Shown one piece after another: positions 54,994 through 63,647 of a stretch of DNA of 64,000 nt. Source of the stretch: JAHJCW01 sp965369995 (lineage in GTDB: Bacteria > Fidelibacterota > Marinisomatia > Marinisomatales > JAHJCW01); contig CBDURO010000002.1 of NCBI GenBank assembly GCA_965369995.1, positions 1 to 64,000 of the forward strand. Reading direction: 5' to 3'. A program made the position numbers and the translations under genes. A model generated the notes under the pieces. It worked only from the letters and a program-made list of their open reading frames with translations, searched no databases and had not been told where the DNA came from. The number at the start of each line of letters is the position of its first letter. Position 1 is the first letter of the stretch.

Positions 54994-55871
54994 TCATCAT
55001 TACCCCGTTTTCCCCACCCCATTTTATTACGTAGAGTTGTGTAGTAACTGCAATCTACAAAATCTATAAACTTGATTACATAATTTGCTTTGCGCACTGT
55101 GATTACCGCATCATAATTAAAGTTATGGAAAACTTGCCCGTCCAGAGTAACTCCAATATCTTCCGCCGGATCTATAGGAAAAGTTATTTTAATTTCTGAG
55201 GAATCAGGAACAACTAATGGTCTTGAAGTAAGCGAATGAGGGCATATGGGAGTAATAATAATTGATTTAACGCTGGGTTCAACAATCGGACCTCCCGCTG
55301 AAAGCGAGTAAGCCGTTGAACCCGTGGGAGTTGAAACAATTATCCCGTCGGCTTTGTATTTGCCGATAAATCTATTGTCCGCTTCCAACATACAAGTAAC
55401 CATCCGATGTGTTTTTCCATTATTTACAACTACTTCATTTAACACCTGTGAATTAATTGTTCTACCGTTTGCTGACATCTCGGCATCAAGGACCATATGG
55501 TCACTAATTATGTATTTCCCTTCAATTACCTGATTAAGTCTGTTATATAAATCAGATAAGGTAACATTAGCCATAAATCCCAAATCACCCAAATGAATAC
55601 CTAATATCGGAATATTCCGATGTGCTACTGCACGAGCGGCGGATAATATTGTTCCATCACCACCTAAAGTAAGAATGAAATCCATATCATTAAAATCATC
55701 TGCACTTTCGATAACCGGAAAATCTGTTTGTTTAAATTGTTTTAAAATTCTGGTTGTGAGGTAAGGTGTTAATTCATGGTTTTTTGCCCAATCAAGGATT
55801 CCTGGAAGGGTGTCCCAAAATTTAGGTTTTTCTGTATTTCCCCAAATTGCGAACTTTTTAGATTTTTTCAT
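54990..55871 (-). CDS. nadK: NAD kinase
   Basis: The 293-residue kinase has the ATP/metal motif GGDGT (70-74), then a conserved VLNEVVVNNG and TPTGSTAYSLSAGGP. It phosphorylates NAD to NADP. It overlaps xseB by 4 bases. Its stop codon lies inside the first unit of a heptamer array, so the C-terminal residues may have been altered by repeat growth. Confidence 0.97.
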   Translation of the reverse strand: MKKSKKFAIWGNTEKPKFWDTLPGILDWAKNHELTPYLTTRILKQFKQTDFPVIESADDFNDMDFILTLGGDGTILSAARAVAHRNIPILGIHLGDLGFMANVTLSDLYNRLNQVIEGKYIISDHMVLDAEMSANGRTINSQVLNEVVVNNGKTHRMVTCMLEADNRFIGKYKADGIIVSTPTGSTAYSLSAGGPIVEPSVKSIIITPICPHSLTSRPLVVPDSSEIKITFPIDPAEDIGVTLDGQVFHNFNYDAVITVRKANYVIKFIDFVDCSYYTTLRNKMGWGKRGNDD

Positions 55872-56098
55872 TTTATAACTTTTAATTCAAATGAATTGTC
55901 TGTTTTTTTGATTAATTCTTTAATTTTTTGATCAGCATTATCCAATTTAGTACGGCAGATTTTGCTTAACTTGATGCCTTCTTTGAACAATTCCAAATTT
56001 TTCTCTAATGTCTCTTGTCCTGATTCAAGCTGATTTACAATTTCTTCCAATTTTTTGAATACTTCCTCAAAAGCAAGGTCTTTTTTCTTATTAGCCAT
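55868..56098 (-). CDS. xseB: Exodeoxyribonuclease VII small subunit
   Basis: The 76-residue coiled-coil protein shows AFEEVFKKLEEIVNQLESGQ and ETLEKNLELFKEGIKLSK, matching XseB. Several copies bind one XseA in the nuclease that degrades single-stranded DNA. It lies 26 bases after xseA. Confidence 0.94.
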   Translation of the reverse strand: MANKKKDLAFEEVFKKLEEIVNQLESGQETLEKNLELFKEGIKLSKICRTKLDNADQKIKELIKKTDNSFELKVIK

Positions 56099-56124
56099 TA
56101 TATAACTTACAAAAATTGATTAAT

Positions 56125-57348
56125 TCATTGTTTGTTTTTTGATTTAGTTAAATCCATAATTTTAGTTGCAGTAAATGATCCCTTTGAAGTCAATAATTCA
56201 AACTTATGACCCTTTTCAATATCTCCCGATGCTCTGATTATTTGTCTGTCAGGCAGCTTAAATGCAACTGAATAACCTCTTTTCAAAATTGCTATCGGAT
56301 TTAAAGCCGATAATTTTTCAGTTAAAGGACTTAATTCCATTCTCAAAATATTTTGATTCTGTAATATAGAATTGACAAACCGGGCTGATAATTTTTCTAA
56401 CTCACTTTGTTGTAAATCAATAATTTTTTGCGGTTGTTGCCTTGAATGGCGATTGATTAATTCGTCAACATTTTGCCACTTGCATTCTATCAAATTCTTG
56501 ATATACGATTTAAGTTTCATTTCTAGTCTGTCAAAAGTTTCTTTTATATCTGACACAGAAGGACTTACAATTTCTGCGGCAGCCGATGGTGTAGATGTGT
56601 ATTTGTCAGCAACCATATCTGATATAGAATAATCTGTTTCGTGTCCGACGGCAGAGATAATTGGGATTGTAGAAGCACTAATAGAACGGGCGACTATTTC
56701 CTCATTAAATGGCCATAAGTCTTCTAATGATCCGCCTCCCCGTCCCATAATTATTACATCAACTTTTTTATATTCATTAAATTCTTCAATCGCTTGGCCA
56801 ATATCAAGAGCTGCCCCTTCACCTTGCACTTTAGTTGCACGTAAAATTATATCAACGAACGGGGCACGTCTCTCCAAAATTTGAAATATATCTTGAACAG
56901 CCGCTCCGGATTGACTTGTAATCACACCAATTGTTTTAGGATATTCCGGTAACTTCTGCTTCTTTTCAATATCAAATAAACCTTCTTCAGCAAGTTGTTT
57001 CTTTAATGCTTCAAATGCCAAATATAGAGTTCCAATACCTGATGGCTCCATTTGTTTTAAGTCAAGTTGATATACTCCTTTAGATTTATATACTTTTAAC
57101 TTACCGAAAGCTAAAATCTGCATACCATCTTCCGGTTTAAATCGTAAATATTGATTAGATCCTTTCCACATTACCGCTTTGATCTCAGCAAAATCGTCTT
57201 TTAATGTAAAATACATATGACCGGAATAATGATGTTTAAAATTTGAAATCTCCCCGGAAACCCAAATTTGCTGAAAATTACCTTCAAGCAAATTTTTAAT
57301 CTGATTTGTTAATTCACTAACTGAAATTGTTTGATTAGTGTCGAGCAT
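56125..57348 (-). CDS. xseA: Exodeoxyribonuclease VII large subunit
   Basis: The 407-residue nuclease has an N-terminal OB fold (about 7-105, with WVSGEISNFKHHYSGHMYF) and a catalytic domain with IGVITSQSGAAVQDI, GRGGGSLEDLWPFN and AVGHETDYSISD. A C-terminal helical part binds XseB. A few AT-rich heptamers (about 57356-57383) lie upstream of the start, and nothing else is visible in the 129-base gap. Confidence 0.95.
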   Translation of the reverse strand: MLDTNQTISVSELTNQIKNLLEGNFQQIWVSGEISNFKHHYSGHMYFTLKDDFAEIKAVMWKGSNQYLRFKPEDGMQILAFGKLKVYKSKGVYQLDLKQMEPSGIGTLYLAFEALKKQLAEEGLFDIEKKQKLPEYPKTIGVITSQSGAAVQDIFQILERRAPFVDIILRATKVQGEGAALDIGQAIEEFNEYKKVDVIIMGRGGGSLEDLWPFNEEIVARSISASTIPIISAVGHETDYSISDMVADKYTSTPSAAAEIVSPSVSDIKETFDRLEMKLKSYIKNLIECKWQNVDELINRHSRQQPQKIIDLQQSELEKLSARFVNSILQNQNILRMELSPLTEKLSALNPIAILKRGYSVAFKLPDRQIIRASGDIEKGHKFELLTSKGSFTATKIMDLTKSKNKQ

Positions 57349-57477
57349 TTATAAATTTAATAATTAATATTGAAGATTAAAGATTGTTTTTTTGTCATAT
57401 AGTAATTTGTTGTATATCTGCCATATCCGTAACTATTACTGCCCCATAATCCACTAATTCCCAAATCTCATAATAAC

Positions 57478-58341
57478 CTAATCCCCTATTTCCGGTGCTC
57501 CAGCTTTGACCCAACAGGTATACCAATAAGAAGCAATTCGTTCTGCAGACTTATTTAATCTATCATGAACAACATCTGCAGTCTGAGTGTACAATACAGA
57601 TAAGTATTCATCATCAAATGAAAGTTTCTCGTATGTGTTAAGACTGTCAGCCTGAATTTTTGTTAAAGGAGCACGTGCTAATGAGTCAGCGCTAAGTAAT
57701 AATAGATATACATTGTATGATTCCTTCACAATTGCAAATGCCATTTCCAAAGAGTTAAGAATTATGTTTGCATTATTTGATGGCTCGATATATGTCACGT
57801 ACTGCTTAACCATTGGGGTCTCCCAACGGAAATGAACTCCTTCGTTTCCTGTTAATTGTCCATTATAATTAGCACAGGTATGCAGTGGCATGTGGATATC
57901 AGCAACATAATGACTTAAGGCAGACATAGTGTAAATTGATTTTTCCCATTTTCCTTCCTTGAATAATGCAACCAATCGATTGCAATAATTATCAATATTC
58001 CATGGGGCTATTCCCCATTGGCTCACATTTTCCTCGCCATATTTGGAATATAAATTGTCAATATTTCTTGGGATATTTTCAAAAGGATATTCATCATATA
58101 AATCAGCATCTATAAAATGGCGATGCCCTTCGTCAGGATCCACTGCCTTCCAAAAATCAGGATCAGCCGCATGATATGATAGTTTATCAATGTGCTGATT
58201 TAGAAAATCGCCGAATTCACCGGGAACTGCCTGAACAGCTGCTCTCGTAATTCGGCGATGTACATCATAACCCCAACCAAACAGTTGAGTTAACGATATT
58301 AACAATTGGAAAATAATTATATTTACGGCAATTCGCCGCAT
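57478..58341 (-). CDS. Secreted S1/P1 nuclease or zinc phospholipase C-like protein
   Basis: The 287-residue protein has a signal peptide that should be cut before Trp23. The trinuclear zinc ligands of the S1/P1 nuclease-PLC fold can be placed: Trp23 (N-terminal amine), His28, Asp60 or a nearby acid, His75, His144, Asp148, His154, His170 and Glu174. The spacings 5 (W-H) and 4 and 6 (H-D-H) match P1 nuclease; the last ligand is Glu, as in B. cereus phospholipase C. It would cut nucleic acids or phospholipids outside the cytoplasm. It starts 12 bases after the ribosomal protein gene, with AGGAG at its start. Confidence 0.85.
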   Translation of the reverse strand: MRRIAVNIIIFQLLISLTQLFGWGYDVHRRITRAAVQAVPGEFGDFLNQHIDKLSYHAADPDFWKAVDPDEGHRHFIDADLYDEYPFENIPRNIDNLYSKYGEENVSQWGIAPWNIDNYCNRLVALFKEGKWEKSIYTMSALSHYVADIHMPLHTCANYNGQLTGNEGVHFRWETPMVKQYVTYIEPSNNANIILNSLEMAFAIVKESYNVYLLLLSADSLARAPLTKIQADSLNTYEKLSFDDEYLSVLYTQTADVVHDRLNKSAERIASYWYTCWVKAGAPEIGD

Positions 58342-58353
58342 ATTGTATATCTC

Positions 58354-58446
58354 CTACTTACGTTTCTTATGTCGATTAGCGCGTAAACGTTTTTTACGTT
58401 TATGTGTATTCATCTTGCGCTTTTTGCGTTTTTTTCCGCTTGGCAT
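58354..58446 (-). CDS. Small ribosomal protein, AURKAIP1/COX24 (bS22/mS38) family
   Basis: This 30-residue, extremely basic protein begins MPSGKKRKKRKMNTHKRKKR and ends in RANRHKKRK. Bacterial members of the AURKAIP1/COX24 family, including mycobacterial bS22 and mitochondrial mS38, have the same start and composition and sit on the small ribosomal subunit. It is too short for most ORF filters. The ATG at 58446 has GGAG 6 bases upstream, and the gene lies 13 bases after the HU gene. Confidence 0.88.
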   Translation of the reverse strand: MPSGKKRKKRKMNTHKRKKRLRANRHKKRK

Positions 58447-58459
58447 TAATTCTCCTTAA

Positions 58460-58744
58460 TTATTTCAATGTGTTTAATACTTTTAACCGCATTTTTTTTG
58501 CTGGTTTAAATGTCGGAACATAACGTTCTTTCAAATAAATAATTTCTCCAGTGCCGGGATTTCGCGCTTTTTTAGGTTGTCGGTGTTTTACTGAAAAAGT
58601 ACCAAATCCACGCAGTTCAACCCGTTCATGCTTAGATAATGCATCTATGATAATCGCCATAATACCGTTCATAACAGCTTCAGTTTCAACCTTGGTTAAT
58701 CCGGTAGCCGTCGAAACATTATCCACTATTTCTTGCTTGGTCAT
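58460..58744 (-). CDS. HU/IHF family DNA-binding protein
   Basis: The 94-residue protein has the HU/IHF fold with GFGTFSVKHRQPKKARNPGTG, the DNA-grasping arm, and a C-terminal FKPAKKMRLKVL. It bends and compacts DNA as a dimer. HU and IHF subunits cannot be told apart here. It follows sppA by 9 bases. Confidence 0.95.
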   Translation of the reverse strand: MTKQEIVDNVSTATGLTKVETEAVMNGIMAIIIDALSKHERVELRGFGTFSVKHRQPKKARNPGTGEIIYLKERYVPTFKPAKKMRLKVLNTLK

Positions 58745-58753
58745 TTTCTACTC

Positions 58754-59647
58754 CTATTGCCAACGATAGGCCGGTTCAACTCCAATTCGGCTTCCAAAAT
58801 TATGTTGGATTTCATTATATAATAAATCAAATACAGATTTACGTTTTTTCCTTATTTCAACTTTTTTAGGTTTACCCTTAATACCACCAATTTTTCCCGC
58901 AATAGCGATGGCATCTTCAAAGGTACCTATTGTATCAATTAAACTTAATTCTAAAGCCTGATTTCCCGTAAATATTCTACCATCAGCAAATTTACGAACA
59001 TCCTCAACCGGAATGCTTCTACCGATAGCAACTGCGTTAATAAATTGTTCATGTTGGTCATCTATTACCGACTGAAAATATTCACGATCAGCTCTACTAA
59101 CCGGTCTGGTCGGTGAACCTGAATCTTTTAGTTTACCGCTCTTTATTGTTTCAACATGTAATCCTATCTTATCAAGTAATTTCGTTACCACGGGATATTC
59201 TATAATAACACCAATACTTCCTACTAATGAACCGTGGTTCGCCACAATCATTTCACTCTCAAGAGCAGCATAATACGCACCCGATGCCGCAGCATTATCC
59301 ACTGATACAATAATAGGTACTTTTCCTTTTAAATCTTTAACTTTTTCATATATTTCTTGTGAGGCACCAACAACTCCTCCACCGCTGTTTATGCGCAAAA
59401 CAATTGCTTTTATATCAGCTCTTTCGGAATAGTCATTTAACTGTTTATTTACTTGTTCGGAAGATAAAATCATTCCTTCTAAACGAACTATACCAATTTT
59501 AGCTCCTCCGAATATTCCGGAACCGGATGTCGCTGAACTAAAGATACGTATAATAATAAATAATAATAAAATAGAACCGATACCGAACCAGATCCATCGA
59601 TTGCTTGAGCCCGGTTTGTAATTTTGCCTTAGCTTCTCTTTAACCAT
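58754..59647 (-). CDS. sppA: Signal peptide peptidase SppA (S49)
   Basis: The 297-residue membrane-anchored serine peptidase (helix about 18-36) has catalytic Ser122 in NAAASGAYYAAL and the general-base lysine in GKLKDSGSP (about Lys174). It is the short, single-domain form of SppA. It clears cleaved signal peptides. I start at ATG 59647, which overlaps the end of the transglycosylase gene by 19 bases; an in-frame ATG at 59701 would overlap it by 73. Confidence 0.93.
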   Translation of the reverse strand: MVKEKLRQNYKPGSSNRWIWFGIGSILLLFIIIRIFSSATSGSGIFGGAKIGIVRLEGMILSSEQVNKQLNDYSERADIKAIVLRINSGGGVVGASQEIYEKVKDLKGKVPIIVSVDNAAASGAYYAALESEMIVANHGSLVGSIGVIIEYPVVTKLLDKIGLHVETIKSGKLKDSGSPTRPVSRADREYFQSVIDDQHEQFINAVAIGRSIPVEDVRKFADGRIFTGNQALELSLIDTIGTFEDAIAIAGKIGGIKGKPKKVEIRKKRKSVFDLLYNEIQHNFGSRIGVEPAYRWQ

Positions 59648-61251
59648 AGTGTTATCTTTTGACCGGGATATATAAATTGACCATATTTTAAACCATTCCA
59701 ACTTCTGATCTGCCTTGCTTGAACACGATAATTATCTGCAATTTGTCCTAAAGTATCACCTTTTTTTACTGTATAAATCTCTTTTTTTGTCCCGGAAGGC
59801 CTTGTCGAACTTACACTACTATAACTTACTTTTGTCGCGCCACGTACAGGAATTGTCAACACTTGTCCTACTTTAATTTTGTGCCTATTCTTAATTTTAT
59901 TTACCGCTGCAATATTATGAATAGAAACACGATACTTTCTAGATATGGTACCCAAATTCTCTCCGCTACGAACTCTATGAGTAATATATTGCGGAGCAAA
60001 TCTTTTAGATTCAGGTAATGCTGCATATTTCTTTTCGAATAAATCTTTCTTCCCGATTGGTAACTTGAGGTTATATGATTTAGTCGGAGTTGCCGATTGT
60101 CTTAATTCAGGATTATATTGCCGTAAAATAGTTAAACTAATTCCGGCAGATTTTGCTAATATTGATAGATCTGCACTTTTCTCAATCTCAACAACATCAT
60201 ATTTCCATGGATTATTTTTCGGTGGATTAAACCCATACTTGGCCGGATCTTGACCAATAATGGTAGCAGCAAGAAAAAATGGAACATAATTTCTAGTTTC
60301 ACGTGGTAACGCATGTAATTGCCAAAAATCTGATGTTTGGTGTAATCTTTGAGCTCTGGTAATTCTACCACTCCCTGCATTATAAGCTGCAAGTGCTAAA
60401 TACCAGTTATCAAATTGTTCATATAACTCTGTAAGATATTTGCATGCGGCGTGCGTAGCTTTTTCAGGATCGCGCCTTTCATCCATATACCAATTGCGAT
60501 TTAAATTGTAACGTACACCGGTACTATATATAAATTGCCACATTCCCGAAGCATTTGCCCGTGAATGAGCCTTTGGATTTAATCCTGATTCTATCATAGC
60601 AAGATATATTAATTCTTCAGGTAATGAGTATTGCTTTAATATATTTTGGATCATATCACCGTACATTGCACGACGGTTAAGATATATTTCAAATTGTTTT
60701 TTCCCTTTGGTTTGGAAAAAATGAATAAATTGCTCTACTTTTTTATTAGTAACAATCGGAATATGTCCGTCACGATCGTCTAACACAGTATACTTGGTAT
60801 TCCCAATTTCAACTTCAATCGGTTCCACCAGTTGTGTCACATCATGTCGCAACTTTTCAGCGGTAATGGAAACATCGGATGCCTTTAATGTCGTTAAACG
60901 ACTCGTGTAAATATCAACTAAAGTTTTTTCAAATCTATCAAATTCATCTTTATCATCAATATTCATCTCACCCAATTGATCCGCTTCCATTAACAAATCA
61001 AATATTCTGTCAAGATTAAAAATTACTTCGTTAGTGTCTTGATAAACATCAGCGATCATCGCCTCTGTTAAATACACTTTTACATCTCTCAATAATTGCG
61101 GTAGGCGATCTCCTGATTGAGAAAAGCCATTCCCATTCAAATAATTTATATTATTCGTTTTAGTACTATCATTATTAGATATATGGTCTTGTGCCCTTAG
61201 GTTTACTAAAGATAATGATATAATTATAAATCCTGTAAGTAGTCTAATCAT
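59629..61251 (-). CDS. MltD-like lytic transglycosylase with two LysM domains
   Basis: The 540-residue protein has a signal peptide (about 1-20) and a lytic transglycosylase domain with catalytic Glu221 in AMIESGLNPKAHSRANASG, followed by AAYNAGSGR. Two LysM peptidoglycan-binding domains lie near the C-terminus (about 438-485 and 492-538). It cleaves peptidoglycan with formation of anhydro-muramyl ends. The architecture matches MltD. It precedes sppA with a short overlap. Confidence 0.93.
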   Translation of the reverse strand: MIRLLTGFIIISLSLVNLRAQDHISNNDSTKTNNINYLNGNGFSQSGDRLPQLLRDVKVYLTEAMIADVYQDTNEVIFNLDRIFDLLMEADQLGEMNIDDKDEFDRFEKTLVDIYTSRLTTLKASDVSITAEKLRHDVTQLVEPIEVEIGNTKYTVLDDRDGHIPIVTNKKVEQFIHFFQTKGKKQFEIYLNRRAMYGDMIQNILKQYSLPEELIYLAMIESGLNPKAHSRANASGMWQFIYSTGVRYNLNRNWYMDERRDPEKATHAACKYLTELYEQFDNWYLALAAYNAGSGRITRAQRLHQTSDFWQLHALPRETRNYVPFFLAATIIGQDPAKYGFNPPKNNPWKYDVVEIEKSADLSILAKSAGISLTILRQYNPELRQSATPTKSYNLKLPIGKKDLFEKKYAALPESKRFAPQYITHRVRSGENLGTISRKYRVSIHNIAAVNKIKNRHKIKVGQVLTIPVRGATKVSYSSVSSTRPSGTKKEIYTVKKGDTLGQIADNYRVQARQIRSWNGLKYGQFIYPGQKITLWLKRS

Positions 61252-61319
61252 AAGCTATTTAGCGGAACAACAGCGTCAAAATTAAGTGAGTGGATATGGT
61301 TAAACAAGTTTTAAGTAGC

Positions 61320-61787
61320 TCACCTATCAAGTATTTTTTCAACCAATTTTGATGTTCCGTATCCTTTTAAAAATGGTATTATTTTTACACTCCCCCCCCA
61401 GCCTTCCATCTCTATGGCTCCTACTATTGATTGAGAGTCGTAATCTCCGCCTTTTACTAACACGTTGGGCTTAAGTTCACAAATTAATTCAAGCGGTGTA
61501 TCTTCATCAAATATTACTATCATATCAACCATTTTCATTGCATTTAAAATTGCGGCACGATCTTGTTCATCTTGATATGGTCTGGGTTTTCCTTTAATCC
61601 GCCTTACCGAAACATCGCTATTTAGTCCCACAATCAACATATCTCCCAATAATTTTGCCTTTCGTAAATACTCCACATGACCACGATGGATTATATCAAA
61701 ACAACCATTAGTAAATACAATTATTTTTTGATCATTTCGCCATTTACTAATGATCTTTTGTGCTTCAGTTATATCAACTAACGACAT
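61320..61787 (-). CDS. rfaE2: D-glycero-beta-D-manno-heptose 1-phosphate adenylyltransferase
   Basis: The 155-residue nucleotidyltransferase has the HxGH motif at His34-Gly36-His37 (FTNGCFDIIHRGHVEYL) and KGYGTSKLVEKIL at the end. It corresponds to the C-terminal half of HldE and activates heptose for lipopolysaccharide core synthesis. The separate kinase half is not in the window. It overlaps DUF2851 by 14 bases. Confidence 0.93.
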   Translation of the reverse strand: MSLVDITEAQKIISKWRNDQKIIVFTNGCFDIIHRGHVEYLRKAKLLGDMLIVGLNSDVSVRRIKGKPRPYQDEQDRAAILNAMKMVDMIVIFDEDTPLELICELKPNVLVKGGDYDSQSIVGAIEMEGWGGSVKIIPFLKGYGTSKLVEKILDR

Positions 61788-62907
61788 AATTCTTTTCTTT
61801 TAATGGACATAAATGACACAATTTCTTGCCGCACCATTTGTCATCGATTGCAATTAGACCTTGGAGTATTGAAAATGATTTTAGTTGTGATGATTCTATT
61901 ATAGTTCCAAATCGTTTTACAAAATTCCGGTAAGCATTATGTAACTTTAAATTATTCCATATTTCATAATAATTCTGATAATCCTTAATCTTATTTAAAT
62001 ACAAAGCTCTAGCAGCATAAAATGGAATTACAACATTTCCAAATAATTCGTTTTTAATACCTATTCCCATAACAGTTGGCAAATCATTAGCTACCAAAGT
62101 GTTTACATTAATTAAACTAGGTTGTCTATTAAAATCTAAATTTGAAAAATACTGTATTAATTTAACGGCAAGTTTCATCCGATTTTGCGGTTGCTGCGCC
62201 GGACGTATTCCACGCTTTACCCAATTGATTTTTAATTGTAAACTTTTTTTCCATAAGCATTTTCCACCTTCCAGTAATGTTAAATATTGATATTTGTCAA
62301 AGTTTATGCTATTTGCCAATTTCACAAATTGCGATTTATTACCACCTGCTCCGAGGACTCTAAAACTATTAATTATTAGAAGTTTATTTAATTGTGTTCG
62401 ATTGTCATGATAGCCGTTATAAATATTGATCTTATCAAGCCACCTATTGTGACTATTATGAATAATTATATTAATTAAATAGGAACTTTTATTAATATTA
62501 TTTAATGAACAATCATTAGAATAATTTATACCGGGTTTTAATAATATAGTTGGTATTGATGGTGTAACAATTCCATCATTTATCTTCCTTACAACATTTA
62601 ATATTACTGAATGATATGCGGGATTTTGATGGTGCATGTGTTTGTACCAATCAGATGTACAAATATGACATTCAACCGGTCCATTTACCACATTATCATT
62701 AATAATTAAAATAGCACCTTTAATATCCGGACCTTCATGCTTATTATGTTTTCCGGCATTTATTATAGTGATACTACCTGAACTTGCCGTATCAATAATT
62801 GTACCTGGTAATATGTTAAGCCATTGCTTAACTAAATCAATTTCATATAGATTTGCAGGTTCTGAAACATTGTTTCTATAAGAAAGATTATGTAATAAAT
62901 ATCCCAT
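61774..62907 (-). CDS. DUF2851 family protein
   Basis: The 377-residue protein has the DUF2851 core HEGPDIKGAILIIND, then PVECHICTSDWYKHMHH. The C-terminal cysteine cluster WCGKKLCHLCPLK is typical of the family. It is common in Bacteroidota and relatives and has no known function; distant links to nuclease-like folds have been suggested for the N-terminal core, which I cannot confirm. It lies 23 bases after plsC and overlaps rfaE2. Confidence 0.85.
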   Translation of the reverse strand: MGYLLHNLSYRNNVSEPANLYEIDLVKQWLNILPGTIIDTASSGSITIINAGKHNKHEGPDIKGAILIINDNVVNGPVECHICTSDWYKHMHHQNPAYHSVILNVVRKINDGIVTPSIPTILLKPGINYSNDCSLNNINKSSYLINIIIHNSHNRWLDKINIYNGYHDNRTQLNKLLIINSFRVLGAGGNKSQFVKLANSINFDKYQYLTLLEGGKCLWKKSLQLKINWVKRGIRPAQQPQNRMKLAVKLIQYFSNLDFNRQPSLINVNTLVANDLPTVMGIGIKNELFGNVVIPFYAARALYLNKIKDYQNYYEIWNNLKLHNAYRNFVKRFGTIIESSQLKSFSILQGLIAIDDKWCGKKLCHLCPLKEKNYVVS

Positions 62908-62930
62908 TTTAGATTACAGAATAAAATGAA

Positions 62931-63647
62931 CTATTTACTCTTTTCCCATTCTGATTTTAACTGAATTACTGCTTTATATACTTTATCTGTTAGTTCATTG
63001 CGATCTTTGTATGTCATTCCTTTTGTATTGATCGGTTTTCCGATATGTAATTCAACCGGAGTTGATTTTAATTTATGCGCTCCTTTAGTTGCGACATCAC
63101 TCGTACCACACAGCGCCATCGGGACAACCGGAAACTGAGTTTCAATCGCTAAAAGAAAACCGCCTTTCTTAAATTTATGGATTTTACCGTCTTTGGAACG
63201 TGTCCCCTCAGGAAATAGCAAGATAGATCTCGGGTTCTTTTTTAGGCCCAGGGCTGCTTCCTTTAATGATTCAAGCGCTTTAATATGATTTTGTCTATCA
63301 ATAAATATATGCTTCGCTGCTTGCATTGCCCAACCAAAAATGGGTATCCACTTGTATTCAATTTTTGATATTGATATGAGGTGATGTTTAATACCGGCAA
63401 ATGCTAATGGAATGTCAAAAGGTGATTCATGATTACCGGCAAAAACGTAATTTTGTTCTGGATTAAGACGATCTAAACCATATACAGAGTATTTTACACC
63501 GGCTGAAGCAAGTAGAAGTTTTGACCAAATTTGGGCAATTTTGCCAAAAATCTTTCCTTTCCATTCAAAAATTGATAAAAATAATCCTACAATTCCTAAT
63601 ATACTAGTCCATAATATTAGATTAAAAACTGCCCAAATCGTTCTCAT
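62931..63647 (-). CDS. plsC: 1-acyl-sn-glycerol-3-phosphate acyltransferase
   Basis: The 238-residue membrane-associated acyltransferase has the catalytic NHESPFD motif (His73, Asp78) and the glycerol-phosphate site FPEGTRSKDG. It makes phosphatidic acid from lysophosphatidic acid in phospholipid synthesis. The helix at about 3-26 anchors it. It overlaps serS by 4 bases. Confidence 0.94.
   Translation of the reverse strand: MRTIWAVFNLILWTSILGIVGLFLSIFEWKGKIFGKIAQIWSKLLLASAGVKYSVYGLDRLNPEQNYVFAGNHESPFDIPLAFAGIKHHLISISKIEYKWIPIFGWAMQAAKHIFIDRQNHIKALESLKEAALGLKKNPRSILLFPEGTRSKDGKIHKFKKGGFLLAIETQFPVVPMALCGTSDVATKGAHKLKSTPVELHIGKPINTKGMTYKDRNELTDKVYKAVIQLKSEWEKSK

Noticed and set aside
57349..57477. 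A further gene or heptamer array between xseA and the nuclease gene
   Set aside because: Only about four AT-rich heptamers are visible, too weak in AT-rich DNA to claim, and the only frames are under 40 codons.
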